NCBI RefSeq assembly: GCF_020080835.1 | Contig: NC_058158.1 | Location: 25,128,305 to 25,192,304, forward strand | Direction: 5' to 3' | Source of the DNA: Cotesia glomerata | Lineage: Eukaryota > Arthropoda > Insecta > Hymenoptera > Braconidae | Length of the DNA: 64,000 nt | Shown here: piece after piece, positions 45,401 to 56,965 of the stretch | Position numbering within the stretch: position 1 is the stretch's first letter | How the letters are laid out: each line of letters begins with the position of its first letter | Notes under the pieces: model-generated | The model's database searches: none | Told to the model about the DNA's origin: nothing | The model's input: only the letters and a program-made list of their open reading frames with translations | Translations under genes and position numbers: made by a program

Positions 45401-45914
45401 TTCAACGCCGAGTATACTTGTGAGCATCCGGTTTTGTTTCCTATTCAATTTTTTTTCGTTAGAAGGCGTATCGTTGCATTAAATTACACTCGTGTAATAC
45501 ATAGTATATTATATTGTATCTTAGACATTTGCACATTAATTTCATTTATTTCGTTAAATTTTTTTTCTTTATCGTTATTTAATAAAATATTATTTTCTCT
45601 TTCTCATAGAAATGTTTAAAACAGGAACCCAATAAAATTTTAAATAATATAATTTAATAACGATTGATACAATTTTACATATTTTTATTGAATTCACTAA
45701 TACCTTAACAGCAATTTTATATAATTTTACCTTAATCCATAAGAAACAATTGCTTGTCAGAAAATTTTAGCATAACCCTTTTACTTGCATCTCTACACTT
45801 TACTTGAACCATACGTCCTTTCTCTTGAAATAAAAACGTTTTCGTTTGCTTACCAAATAGAGGACTTAAAAAAACAGTAGAAGAAGTCACAGGGATACAC
45901 ACTCGTGAAAGAAT
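42447..45914. other. no gene accepted
   Basis: AT-rich DNA. The 135-codon plus frame at 45212-45619 is Phe/Ile/Leu-rich, has no domain I recognise and matches its surroundings in composition. The 91-codon minus frame at 45732-46007 overlaps a repeat (R6). GC-richer patches near 43260-43350 and 44780-44990 show no frame. Confidence 0.35.
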
Positions 45915-46390
45915 GTTTTGATGTGTCCATATATGGTTTGATATAATCTGATTTACCCTTAAATAATTTTTCGACCAAGTGCTGAAAATCTTCGACAGAG
46001 GCTGCATGATAACTGAATCATCTCCTTACAAGAGTATTTATTTTGAAGTGTCAACTTTGAAAGTAAAAATATTTTTCTTCACTCTCCTGAGAAGCTTATA
46101 TGACATTGGTTTTTAGTTCAATCACCTACTCAAATGATATTTTATTCAATACAACAAGTTAACTGACTCAAACATTTCTTAAAAAAACACAAAAATGAAA
46201 TATTATCACAAATCATTTTTTTTACTTTCATATATAGTCTGATATAACGACACTTTAAATATCAATTAGTGAAAATTTATTTAAATGAGTGAATTTTCAC
46301 TAATTCATGTTTAGATAGTATATATAACCAGATTAGGCCAGATATGATAATTGGACATATATAGCTATATCAGAAAATTTAATACGAGCA
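45915..46390. repeat. R6 repeat with CTGATATGG-type words, copy 1
   Basis: The core (AAAATCTTCGACAGAGGCTG, TTTTGAAGTGTCAACTTTGA, CACTCTCCTGAGAAG) resembles 61755-61910. Both cores are bordered by words of the type GATATGTCCATATATG / CTGATATA. Confidence 0.55.
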
Positions 46391-46764
46391 CTTACAACTA
46401 ACAATTACTCTCATAAGATTATACATACAATCATTAACTCGAAATTTATTATGAATAATATAATAATAAGCAGTATGTACTTACTCATTATTCTAATTTA
46501 TTTTTAAAATTTGGACTGATAATATTTTCGGTCAAATAATGATATTCCACCATAACATATTTTCGAATAGAGTTATCTGCTAAAAGCATTGTGGATATTG
46601 TCAACCAGTATGGCTTACGCACCTATACTGACATCGACTCGTCGACAGTTACTATCGCCCATGATACTAGACCTATAATGGTCAAATCATCTATGCACAT
46701 TACTTCTGTAAAAAATCTTCAATGAAATATCTTATAATTTATTAGAAAAGAGCAGCGTATAGGC
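46391..46764. other. nothing recognised
   Basis: AT-rich DNA without identifiable features. Confidence 0.4.
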
Positions 46765-47000
46765 AATAGGGTAAAAGTGCCATTTATCGCCAATGTACTT
46801 TTTTCGGTTACTTGATGTCCAAATTAATGTATAAATAATTCTACAAGCATAAAATTTTATAAATTTGGTTGGTATAAATGTAAAAGTTTAAAAATTCTAT
46901 GAAAATCTTATTTTAAAAGTTGAACATTTTACAAACAAATTGAAATTTAAAGTGACCAACAATGGTACTAAGTTGGCGAAAACCGGTACTTCTATCGTAT
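46765..47000. repeat. R3 repeat, copy 2
   Basis: AGGGTAAAAGTGCCATTTAT, CTTGATGTCCAAATTAATGT and TATAAATAATTCTACAAGC follow the order of 25720-25910. Confidence 0.6.
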
Positions 47001-48044
47001 ACTAAACCACTCATACTTAATATGAAAAGTCCAACATATTTTAATTCGGTTAAACATAATTTAATAGATGGCTCTGAAAGTTGAGTAACTAAAAAATATG
47101 TTTTGAAACGTTCGTCACTCTCTTGTCAACATATTTTATGCCTCTAACGTCCCGGATTTTAAATCAAATTTAAAACATTATATTTATGAAAAGTCAAATT
47201 TATTGAAATTTTATAAAATCTCAATCGGACTGAATACAACTTATTAGGAGAAAATGTAAAAGCTTGATGAAAAAAAATACTAAAACTAGAATTATAACTT
47301 TTAATAGTTGTATTGATGAATGAAATAGTTAGGAAGGAGATAACAAAAAATAAAAATAACATAGAGACGATTAAAAGTCGAAGTATGGTACAGTAAAATT
47401 GTAGACTTATCGGCGTCATTCAAGTAAATTACGTCAATAACAATATTAAAAAAAAGTAACTGACGTTTTCCCAAGCGTTGTTCTACAATGACGTAAAAAA
47501 TCTGTGACATTATCAATGTCACGGTTAACGTTACACTAGACTCTATGGTAAATTGCTAACCGTATAAAATGAACAAACAATCGTAAATGCATAAAAGTAT
47601 AAGCTTTAAAATGATCATCTCTCGGTTTGTACTTCAAAATAACTGCCGGTTATTTTATACTAAAGTCCTACACACACTCGACAATAATAATTTAAGGATT
47701 TGCTTTTTAATGTAATTATTATTATAATTTAAGAGGTAAATCAATGTGGAAAGTTTTTATCCGTGTGATTTATTAAAAGTTTATTCTACATATTTATAGA
47801 GCTATTGATTTTATGTATAAAGAGAAACTTTTAAAATTAATCCAATTAAATGAAAAAATTAACAAAATCATCCACAGAAGCATAGTAAAGGTTTTAAAGT
47901 ACAAAATTATCCGTAAGTATACTCGAAAGTTTTTACTTCAATAATTGGATATTGTTATAAAGAGTCCTTGGTAACTTTATAACAAGATGGCAATTTTATT
48001 AAATTTTTCTTATTTATTTTATTTTTCTTGATAAGTTATGATGA
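47001..48044. other. nothing recognised
   Basis: AT-rich DNA; short minus frames at 47159-47522 have no domain. Confidence 0.4.
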
Positions 48045-48260
48045 GTCCGTGAAATAATATTCTGATCAGACCTGATATGTCCTGATATGGCCATATCAAA
48101 ATTTTTGATATAATCATATCAGGCCTGATATGATCTGATATGTCCCTGTATAATTTTTGATGGGTCCTGATATGACCTGATATAAAAATTGGCGATATCA
48201 GGCCTGATATAGCTTGATCAGACTTGATCTGGCCTGATATAATTTGATCTGGGTTTATTC
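48045..48260. repeat. CTGATATGRCC word array
   Basis: About fifteen variants of CTGATATGGCCTGATATG-like words in both orientations within 215 bp, including CATATCAGGCCTGATATG, a palindrome. Related words occur at 28365, 46230, 61640 and 15590. Confidence 0.75.
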
Positions 48261-48774
48261 ATCGCTGTGACTGCAGTTTTTCGCAATTTTTTGCCTTTTT
48301 TATGGTTATTTGCAATTTACTTAAAATTTTGAGGGTCTATGGGCAAAACTGACTTCAGATTCGAATTCAGCGCATCAAAATACATTAAAATAGGTAGGTT
48401 CGATCAAAAGTACAGACAACATTTTTTTTTGTGGGCCGGTGTAATTAATTAGATTAAAAAATCAAATATTTATTATTAAAAAAGAAGTTTTTTACATTTT
48501 AACTAATAAATAATTTAAGTTATGCAACACAACACTTAAAAATACAGAAAATTAAAATTAATTTAAAATATTATTCCTTATTTTTTTCTTCTATAATTTT
48601 TTCTGTTTCCTTCATAGCTTTATTTTGTAATCTTTTAGCTTTTTTGGGGTTTTTGGAATATTAAACTTCTTGGCAGCTATTCGAACAAAAATACCTGCCT
48701 TTATCCAAGCCAGTCCCAACTGTTTCTTATCGTAGCTTGTTTTTCTTTTTTTTTGAACTCCTCAATAAAAAAAA
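48261..48774. other. no gene; R1-associated junction repeat
   Basis: 48422-48570 resembles 2345-2493: T-run, GTGGGCCGGTGT, then AATTTAAGTTATGCAACACA. Nothing else recognised. Confidence 0.35.
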
Positions 48775-48778
48775 AAAA

Positions 48779-49371
48779 AATTAGGAAAACAGTTGACCCT
48801 GAAGGCCATCCCTGCAACTTCCCGCCAATTCTATACCTAAACGCTTGAAATTTCACTTATGACGTTTTTGATCTTTTCGAGCTTATAAATACAATTTCTG
48901 TGTTATTTTGAGCTCTCCGAGCTCAAAAAAATAACTTTTGCATGCTTTTGAGCTTTTCGAGCTCAAAAGTTTGATAAAACACTATTTTTTGAATTTTCAA
49001 ATCGCAATAACTTTTGAATGAATAAACCGATTTTCACGCGTTTGCTGGCATTCGACGCAGTTTTTTAAGCTTCATAAAGAATCCAAATTTAAATTGATAG
49101 AACGAAAAATTTCGGAGTAATTCCGAAAAAACACTTTTTTCGGTTTTCTTTCGTCAACGATAACTCACAAACGAATCAACCGATTTTGACCAGACCGATG
49201 GCGATCGACGTGGTTTTTTTATGTTAAGAGCTGATTAATTTTTGGAATTGATCAGTAAAGCCGTTTAAAAATTATTCAAAAAAAACCACATTTGAAAAAA
49301 TTTTTTTTGTGGTTTTTTTGAGATTTCTCAAAATCTACCGGTCTGAATCGTTCCGGTCTGAATCATTCAAA

Positions 49372-49403
<32 letters not shown>

Positions 49404-49564
49404 ACATACAGACATACAGACACCCTTGCGGGAATAGTCAGGGAAGCTTCCTAGGACCTCAAAGCGTCAAGATCTGATAAGAACTCGATTTTCGAAAAAC
49501 GGGGTAAAACCAATAACTTCCCGATTTTTGAAAATTTTCAATTTTCTTAGCGGGAAGTTAAAAA
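48779..49564 (+). repeat. R1 interspersed repeat, copy 7 (near full length)
   Basis: A14 run, TTAGGAAAACAGTTGACCC, GAGCTCTCCGAGCTC words, a (CA)n run at 49375-49400 and the end TTAGCGGGAAGTTAAAAAT. Just before the CA run the module GGTCTGAATCGTTCC is duplicated and the usual CAAGCCGTTCAAAAG part is lost. Confidence 0.9.
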
Positions 49565-50110
49565 TGGCTTCCACTGTCACTGTAGGTTTAAAAAATTTTT
49601 TTTCTTCAGTGAACACTTTTTATACTTTTTCAATTGCTATTCATTAGACACAGGATTACTTAATTTGAATTGAGAAAAAATTTTTTTTCTTATTTAAAAT
49701 ATAGTTTTTTTTATTAACTTATAAAAAAGTTGTAAAGGTCAGAAACTGGAGCAAGGTCAATAAAAGGGTCCTTAACCTTACATGTGAATTTCTCCTTCAA
49801 CCCATAGCAATTGTCTCCGACAACCCATAGCAATTTTTCCTATAATATCGTAGGTATTTTTAGAATGTAAACTTAGAAATTTTTTCTATGTTAAAATAAT
49901 AATTTAGAAATTTTGCCTATGTTGACATGGAAAAATTTTCTGTGCAAACATAAAAGAAATTAAAGCATTGAGATAGGAGAAATTGCTATAAATTATAGGT
50001 ATTTTTACCATTTTCTCATATGAAAAATGCCTATGTTAACATGGTAAAAGTCCCAATGTCAGCATAGAAATTTTCCCTATGCGAAAATGGAAAAAACTAA
50101 AATTTTTTTT
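49565..50110. repeat. array of CCTATGTTAACATGG-type words
   Basis: 49780-50100 repeats AATTTTSCCTATGTTRACATGG-like words and CCCATAGCAATT in both orientations. No clear termini. Probably another word-array foldback element. Confidence 0.5.
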
Positions 50111-50865
50111 TTCTATGAATGAAAAAAATATCATTTCTATTAAAAGGTCGTAAGTTTGAATTGCAATCGCTGGAAATCTGAGTGTTTTGTATTTGTGCAG
50201 TAAAATATATGTACAGACGACGAACAGATAGAAAACTATTTTGTTTTCGCTAAAGGAAAAAATAAGTGCAGAGATAATCAAAGTCAAGGAAATGAAATCA
50301 CCTTGTCTCGCATTTTGCAGATTCCAGGAAGAAAAAAAAGACTCACTCACTCACTCTGACATACTGTCGTTAGAATATACGCTGAAAATCGGAAAAAGAA
50401 AGTACTTGCAGTCGAGAAGAAGGAAAGATAAAAACAATTTTGTAGTTATACTGAACATCCGGTTATCGTATTTGTTTAGATGCCATTTTCTTAGGTCCTT
50501 TCTGTCACCTTTAATGCACTGAAATTTTATGTATTTTATACGTTACAAAAAAAAATCTATTGTTACATCAATTTTATACGACTACCGTTTTACACGAGAC
50601 TAGATTACAAGCGTTGATTCGATAAGCTGAGACAACACGATTAAAAATTATTTACGTTGTATTATCATAAAAATTCGATATGTTGAAGCTTTAGAATATA
50701 AATCGTAGCGATTGTGATGATACTTAAATTTCAAAAACTATTTAATATACAGTCGATAAATATAATTATTTTGACAATACTCCAGCATCATAAGCAATTA
50801 ATAAATGTTTGAACCCATATAAAATGCTCCATATTGAACCCCATATAAGAAATTGTAAAAAGTGG
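50111..50865. other. nothing recognised
   Basis: Opposed frames at 50036-50350 and 50241-50522 have no domain; no gene accepted. Confidence 0.4.
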
Positions 50866-50968
50866 TAAAAGGTTGACCTGAAAGACCATCTCTGCGACTT
50901 CCCGCTAATTCCATACCTAAGCGCTTAAAATTGCACTTATGACGTTTTCGAGCTCAAAAATACAATTT
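50866..50968 (+). repeat. R1 5'-end fragment
   Basis: AAAAGGTTGACCTGAAAGACC through GTTTTCGAGCTCAAAAATACA, then directly R2. Confidence 0.75.
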
Positions 50969-51140
50969 ATTGAAAAACTGGAAAACGCGAAATTTTGAAT
51001 TTGCAACTTTTGAAAAAAAATTTTTTTTTTCCTTTGGCAGAAGTTCGTTCTATGATAAAAGAAAGCTTCTGACCAAAATTTATCCAAATCGAAAGGGGTC
51101 AATTCCAACTATTGGTCGATTTGTCATGAAATGACTCAAC
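50969..51140. repeat. R2 repeat, copy 2
   Basis: GCGAAATTTTGAATTTGCA, TTTGGCAGAAGTTCGTTCTA and CAACTATTGGTCGATTTGTC match 6275-6452. Confidence 0.75.
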
Positions 51141-51854
51141 TATATTTTACTATTAAGGTAGTTTGGGCTCCAAATGACTTCAACTTGACCCCATATTTTT
51201 TTATATTAATTCGAAAGACTATGATTTAATACATCTGTAGAAAAAAAATCAGATTTTTTTACCAAGCCGTTTAAGAGATATAATTAATTAAAGTTTTGCA
51301 AAAATACACGGTCTCTTATAAGTGTCCTTGTTTAATAACTCCGGAAATGGAGGATTTATAAAAAATCGGCCAACTTGACCCAATAAAAAAAACTTTCCAA
51401 TATATAGAACAATGTTTCATACATATTCTATCAAAATTTGATAACAATTTACCGCATAGTTTTAATTTAATTAATTTTTTAATATCAAAAATTGGTTTCT
51501 ATCTTTGTTGTTTGTCGGAGACATTACTCCCCCATCTTTATTAGGAAAAAAATGGTGACTTCTCGGTGCGCGGCAAATTTGAAATTGAAATATAATCATA
51601 AAGTTTTTTTGCATTAAAATAAATTGTTATTAAACATACATTAAAAGTTTACGTAAATTATGGCAGATTTAATATATTGAAGTAATATTTGCAAATTTAA
51701 ACAATAAATGAATACCGTAAGCAACTGTCTTAAGTACCGACCTTACATAACCTATAACAGTTGTTATTGTTTTGTGACAGCCCAGTACTCGTCAGTTGAT
51801 ATTTTAATAGTTATATTATTATAATTAATGGCTTGCAATCATTGGTCGATCGTC
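51141..51854. other. nothing recognised
   Basis: AT-rich; no gene or repeat identified. Confidence 0.4.
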
Positions 51855-52125
51855 AAAACACCGGTATTGGGCCATTAATGGTTGATGAGTGGCCCATGGA
51901 GCTTGTATCGGAATCGCCAGAGAAATACTTGGCCAGTCATTCAGCTAATGGTTGGCCGATCAATAGGTAACCTTGGTTGGCCGATGATCGAATTAAATTA
52001 ATGGGCCAGTAATATTCGATAACCGGTCCATGGATTCGTATCAAGAACGCTGGTTAAACAATCGGCCAGTCATCCAGCCGAAAGTAAACCGATCAATGAC
52101 TATCGATGGTTTGCTGATGATTAAA
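51855..52125. repeat. TTGGCCGATCA word array in two tandem units
   Basis: GGCCCATGGAGCTTGTATC...GGCCAGTCATTCAGC and GGTCCATGGATTCGTATC...GGCCAGTCATCCAGC are diverged tandem copies of about 130 bp. They are filled with TTGGCCGAT/ATCGGCCA words. Confidence 0.7.
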
Positions 52126-52222
52126 AAACATTCTTAACTCAGTCGTAAGCTACAGAAGGTTGACAGTATTTTGATCACAATTTTCGCGCTATGTTATAAG
52201 TGGATGGAAAATTAATTTATTA

Positions 52223-52385
52223 TTAACTTCCCGCTAAGAAAATCGAAGATTTTGAAAAATCGGGAAGTTATTGGTTTTACCCCGTTTTGCAAAAATCGAG
52301 TTTTCATCAGATCTCGACGTTTCAAGGGCACAGCAAGCTTCCCTGACTATCCCCGCGAGGGTGTCACTATGTCTGTCTGTATGTG

Positions 52386-52424
<39 letters not shown>

Positions 52425-53120
52425 GCATGTAAACCTCCTATAACTCTTGAACGGTTTGACCGATTTCATCGCGGTTGGTGCTATTCGAAAGGGCTTGGCC
52501 AAACTTAGATTTTGAATACAATTTAGACCGATTCGGACCAATAGATTTCGAGAAATCTCAAAAAACTGTGAAAAAAATTTTTTTTTTAAGTGGTTTTTTT
52601 TTAATAACTTTTAAACGGCTCTATCGATTAACTCCAAATACTAATCAGCTTTTGACCTTAAAAAACCACGTCGATCACCGCTAATACGGTCAAAATCGGT
52701 TGATTCGTTCAAGAGATATCGTGAAGGAAAGAAAACCGAAAAAAGTGTTGTTTCAGAATTACTCCGAAATTTCTGGTTCGATCAATTCTAACTTAAAAAT
52801 TCTTTATGGAGCTTAGAAAACTGCGTCGAATGACGCCAACTGCGTGAAAATCGGTTCATTCATTCAAAAGTTATTGCGGTTTGAAAATTCAAAAAATAGT
52901 GTTATATCAAACTTCTATCAGACTTTTGAGCTTGAAGAGCTCAAAACCATAGAAAAGCTATCTCTTTGAGCTCGGAGAGCTCAAAGCAACACATAAATTG
53001 CATTTTTAAGCTTGAAGAGCTAAAAAACGGCATAAGTGCCATTTTAAACGTCCAGGTATGGAATTAGCGGGAAGTTGCAGAGATGGCCTTCAGGGTCAAC
53101 CGTTTTCCTAATTTTTTTTT
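52223..53120 (-). repeat. R1 interspersed repeat, copy 8 (full length)
   Basis: Best complete minus-strand copy, about 0.9 kb: TTAACTTCCCGCTAAGAAAA at one end, (GT)n at 52388-52423, GAGCTCGGAGAGCTC words, and GGGAAGTTGCAGAGATGGCC ... AACCGTTTTCCTAATTTTTT at the other. No coding capacity. The T-run end lies outside the conserved CCTAA. Confidence 0.9.
52388..52423. repeat. (GT)n microsatellite inside R1
   Basis: About 17 GT units at the R1 microsatellite position. Confidence 0.95.
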
Positions 53121-54866
53121 AGTTTAATCAAGTACTAAACTAATCTTCGTTTAATAAAAAATGTTAATTGACGTACACATTTCTACAAAAAATAAGAAAC
53201 TCAAGAGTTATGATAAATCATTTTCTTATTATTATATATGATCTCGGCAAAAAATTTTTTTACGAGTTTAGTTCTAAAATGATTAAAAAATTATAATAGT
53301 TAATATTGTCCATCAGTTGTTTAAATGACATTGAGTATTACTATTTTTTATTTAAGTAATGTTGGTTGCTAATTATATTACTACTTACTAATAACTATTT
53401 TCTTTTCTTGGATTGATTAAAAAATTTTCAATTTAATTAGCACGAATTTTTATAAAAAAAATAACAAAAACTAGTAATTGAAAAATGGCAATGTAGTGAG
53501 TAAAGAACTGTGTACAAAGGGATTACAAAGACTAAAGTCTGTCGTAGCCTGAAGTCACACCAGCCGTAAGAAAAGTAAAAAATAAATAAAAGCTTTAAGT
53601 AGTAAGAAAGATAAACAACAAATATATACATACATACAAGGACTGTAACGATACTTTGTAATATTCATTTTGCTTTGACGCTTTCTGCTTTTGCGGCATT
53701 CATTTCACTTTTTTCTCTTTCTCTATCAACTCTCTCTTTACACTATCTCATTTCTCATGGTGCATATGATGAAACCGCCCAACCGGCTTAGAAATTCAAG
53801 AATCTTTTGCTTTATCCTCTCTTACAAGCTCCTATTTTTATGTCTATCTCCTTTTATAAACTCATTCGAAACGTTGTGGAAAAAAACAGTCAAAGCATCG
53901 AAACACACCAACAAAGATGGGGTAAAAAAAAAGAATGTAATAAATGCAAACACTGAAGAAGCTCCCTCGACTTCACGTGTGTATACGTGTTTGTGCTTTT
54001 TCTGCATTCAGAGAAGGAAAAAAATCTAAATCAAATAACAGTAAGTTGAGTTTTATTCACTTCGAGCGTTCTTTTTTTTTAATTTTTTCACTCTTTTTTT
54101 TTTTTTTTTTTTTTTTTTCATTTGAATAAAATGAATATCACAAACAGAACAAGGGTCACAAAATTAAGGAAGTCACAAGATGATTGCTTTGATCTCTTGC
54201 TCGAGTGACTGAAACTTATTCAGTTAATGTTGTTGCAATAAAAATTATTTTCTCAAGGAATCGAAAAAAAAGTAGTTGAAATAAATTATCTGTTTTTTAA
54301 TAAGTTTCGAAATAAAAAAAAGAGAGGAATAAGGGAATTTCGTCAATAAAAGCGTACTCTGGATGAGCCTAGCCAGTAACTGAAATATTTGAATTAAAAT
54401 TCGTGTAGTTGAGAGGTGTTGTACAATGCAAACACAATGTGAGTGCTTGCAAGCTGCTCGCATCAACTGTTTCACCTTAACTTTTTTTGATGAATTCAAA
54501 AGAATTCATCGTTTGAGTTGACACGAGCACTTTGTGTTTTTGTACAGATTGCAGGCAGTGAGAAAGTTCTTAAGAAGATATAGAGTATATTTAATGAAAT
54601 TTTGATTAATTGAAATGTAAAAGTTTAAAGTTCATAATATGCGTGTCGTAACTGTAGTATCTATCATCCAAAGCGGCAAAAGAAAACGAGACGGCGAAAT
54701 GAATTGTACCGAAGAACTTGAGCTTCTAGAATTATTCAAATTCCTATTCCTCAACAAAGTACCTTAGAAATTTATTATGCTTAGAAAAGTTTTTCTTCCA
54801 AAATTAATTTGACTAGTGACCCATCAAGTTTTAAATATCATTCAAGATTCGGTTTTGTGCATAAAA

Positions 54867-54877
<11 letters not shown>
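53121..54877. other. no gene accepted; poly-T run
   Basis: T27 run at about 54092-54118. Overlapping frames on both strands at 53691-54129 are low complexity. No domain recognised. Confidence 0.4.

Positions 54878-54878
<1 letters not shown>

Positions 54879-54951
<73 letters not shown>
54879..54951. repeat. (TA)n left of the large palindrome
   Basis: About 36 TA units. Confidence 0.95.
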
Positions 54952-54953
<2 letters not shown>

Positions 54954-54959
54954 TATAGA

Positions 54960-55838
54960 TTAGATTGGTGCAAAAAAACCGACTATTTTTTTTTGTCTCG
55001 AGTGAAAAGATGTTAGTTTTTGATGTTTTAAAAGCTCTCTCCAAAGGACAGCTTAAAAAAAATTTTTTAAGATGTCGCTCCAAATTTTTTTAAATTTCAA
55101 AAATCGTCAAAAATCGAATTTTTTTTTTTTATTTTTTTTCTCGTTACGGTGTAATTTTATAGACTGAAAAAAATAAGTTTCTGAAAATTTCAGTTCAAAA
55201 TTTGAATTTTGAAAGGTCGCTCATAATTTTTTTCAATTTATTAGTGCATTGTTTAGATTTTTTCGAACGACCTTTTACTATTCAAATTAAAATTCCATGC
55301 ATTTTTTTTTTTTATTTAGTACAATAATCGATAAAAATACATCACGAGATGAACTAAAAATCAAGCACAACATAGAAAATATAACGTTTTTTTTAATTTA
55401 ATAATTTTATTTAATCAACTGCCAGGCGTGGGTTCGAATCCCAAGCTGGTCTTAGAAACCAGCTTGGTTGAGATTTGACCTTGCCGCGTAGGTTAAGATT
55501 TTTTCAAACCAAAAAGACCCCAACGTACCACTCCCAACACTTAAAGTCGACGATATGACTAATTAAAGAAAAAAAAAAAATTATGAGCGACCTTTCAAAA
55601 TTTAAATTTTGAACTGAAACTTTCAGAAACTTATTTTTTTTTGGTCTATAAAATTATACCGTAATGAGAAAAAATTAAAAAAATTCGATTTTTGACGATT
55701 TTTGAAATTTTAAAAAATTTGGAGTGACCTCTTAAAAATTTTTTTTAAGCTGTCCTTTGGTGAGGGCTCTTAAAACATCAAAAACTAACATTTTTTCATT
55801 CGAGACAAAAAAAAAATAGTCGGTTTTTTTGCGTCACC

Positions 55839-55841
<3 letters not shown>
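54960..55841. mobile_element. 880-bp palindromic element with about 270-bp arms
   Basis: Left arm GCAAAAAAACCGACTATTTT, GTCTCGAGTGAAAAGATGTTAG, AAAGGACAGCTTAAAAAAA, GAAAGGTCGCTCATAA. The right arm carries the near complement in reverse order and ends TTTTTTTGCGTCACCCTA. The terminal TAGGGTGACGCAAAA recalls the ends of the elements at 23257 and 29986. The core (about 55235-55565) is unique and contains a tRNA-like B box. Both sides border (TA)n runs. No transposase. Confidence 0.85.
55425..55560 (+). repeat. possible tRNA-derived SINE fragment
   Basis: GGGTTCGAATCCCAAG at 55430-55445 matches the Pol III B box (GGTTCGANTCC). It is followed by a hairpin (CCAAGCTGGTCTTAGAAACCAGCTTGG, in parts) and a non-tRNA tail. 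No A box or A-tail was identified. Confidence 0.4.

Positions 55842-55901
<60 letters not shown>
55842..55901. repeat. (TA)n right of the large palindrome
   Basis: About 29 TA units. Confidence 0.95.
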
Positions 55902-55904
<3 letters not shown>

Positions 55905-56264
55905 CTCAAAGCATCCAGAGTATGTAGTATTTGCTATAGAATTTAAAAAAGCTTGTAATACCTTTCAGCTCAAGTTTAAAAGCACTGGGCAAAGATAAAA
56001 TTCTTTGAAGTGGTAGCAGTTACGTGGTACCAGTAACCACAGCGAACATCAAATAAATACTTGCGGTAATTTTTATTATTTTTATCAGTCTTTTTTCTTA
56101 AACATTCAACAATTTCATTTCTTAACGAAAAATCTTGAGTGAATTTCCAACTATTTTTGATTAGATACGCCAATGAAGATATAATTCAGAAAAAAGCTAA
56201 TAATATGGTCTGCTTTTTTCTAAAAATATGACCTATATCTTAAACTGACAAAGTTTATAGTTAA

Positions 56265-56402
56265 GGTAAAAGCCCCAATAGATGATCACGTACCAGTATA
56301 TGATCACTCCATGTATTTGTATATCTATATTCATAAATATAGGTATACAAATACATGGAGTGATCATATACTGGTACATGATCATCTATTGGGGCTTTTA
56401 CC
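56265..56402. mobile_element. 138-bp near-perfect palindromic MITE, TTAA-flanked
   Basis: Arms of about 60 bp (GGTAAAAGCCCCAATAGATG, ATCAC, ACCAGTATATGATCACTCC, ATGTATTTGTATA) are almost exactly complementary around a 20-bp centre. TTAA on both sides (56261-56264, 56403-56406), which leaves TA, TAA or TTAA as the target duplication. The frame at 56282-56479 is an artefact. Confidence 0.85.
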
Positions 56403-56406
56403 TTAA

Positions 56407-56965
56407 ATCTTTATTCCGTCTAAATTATGTGCAGAAAAAAATAGTGCTTATCAAAAAAATCTATCATAATGTTCCGTAAAATAGATTATTTATTTCAAAA
56501 TTATAACGGTTAGTCATCTACCAGTTTCTTTACTAATTTCTTGATGAATTTACTTCAACTGTAATTTATAACATAAACCAGCAACTATCCACTATTTTTT
56601 AGTGATTTTAAATGTTTTACATAAGGATAGTTGTGATTCAGTTAGTAAAAGTATAAAATAAAATTTATAAGTATAGAAAAATAATTTAACACTGATAGTT
56701 TTAACACCTACAACGTTTAAACTTTCACCGGTTTTTTTGCAGTGTATGTCTTTATGTATCCTATTTATTTGAAAAAATTTTAACGAGAAATTCAATTTTA
56801 TTTGGGCTACTTAGACGTCTTTTATGAACATATAATCACGTTAATGTATACACATATTCAAACAAATTTGAATTAACGGTATGCATATACTGGGATATAT
56901 ACTGACCGAAAGCAAAAACTCGTATGATTTTCATCCCTTTTAAACTTTTTCAACTGTAAAAGAAT
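56407..56965. other. no gene; one isolated MITE terminus
   Basis: GGTTTTTTTGCAGTG-TA ends at 56746, the inverted CACTGCAAAAAAACC form of the shared terminus. No left partner seen. Confidence 0.35.

Noticed and set aside
45212..45619. 135-codon plus frame rich in Phe, Leu and Ile
   Set aside because: It might suggest a membrane protein, but its composition follows the local T-rich DNA and no family motif or exon signals were seen.
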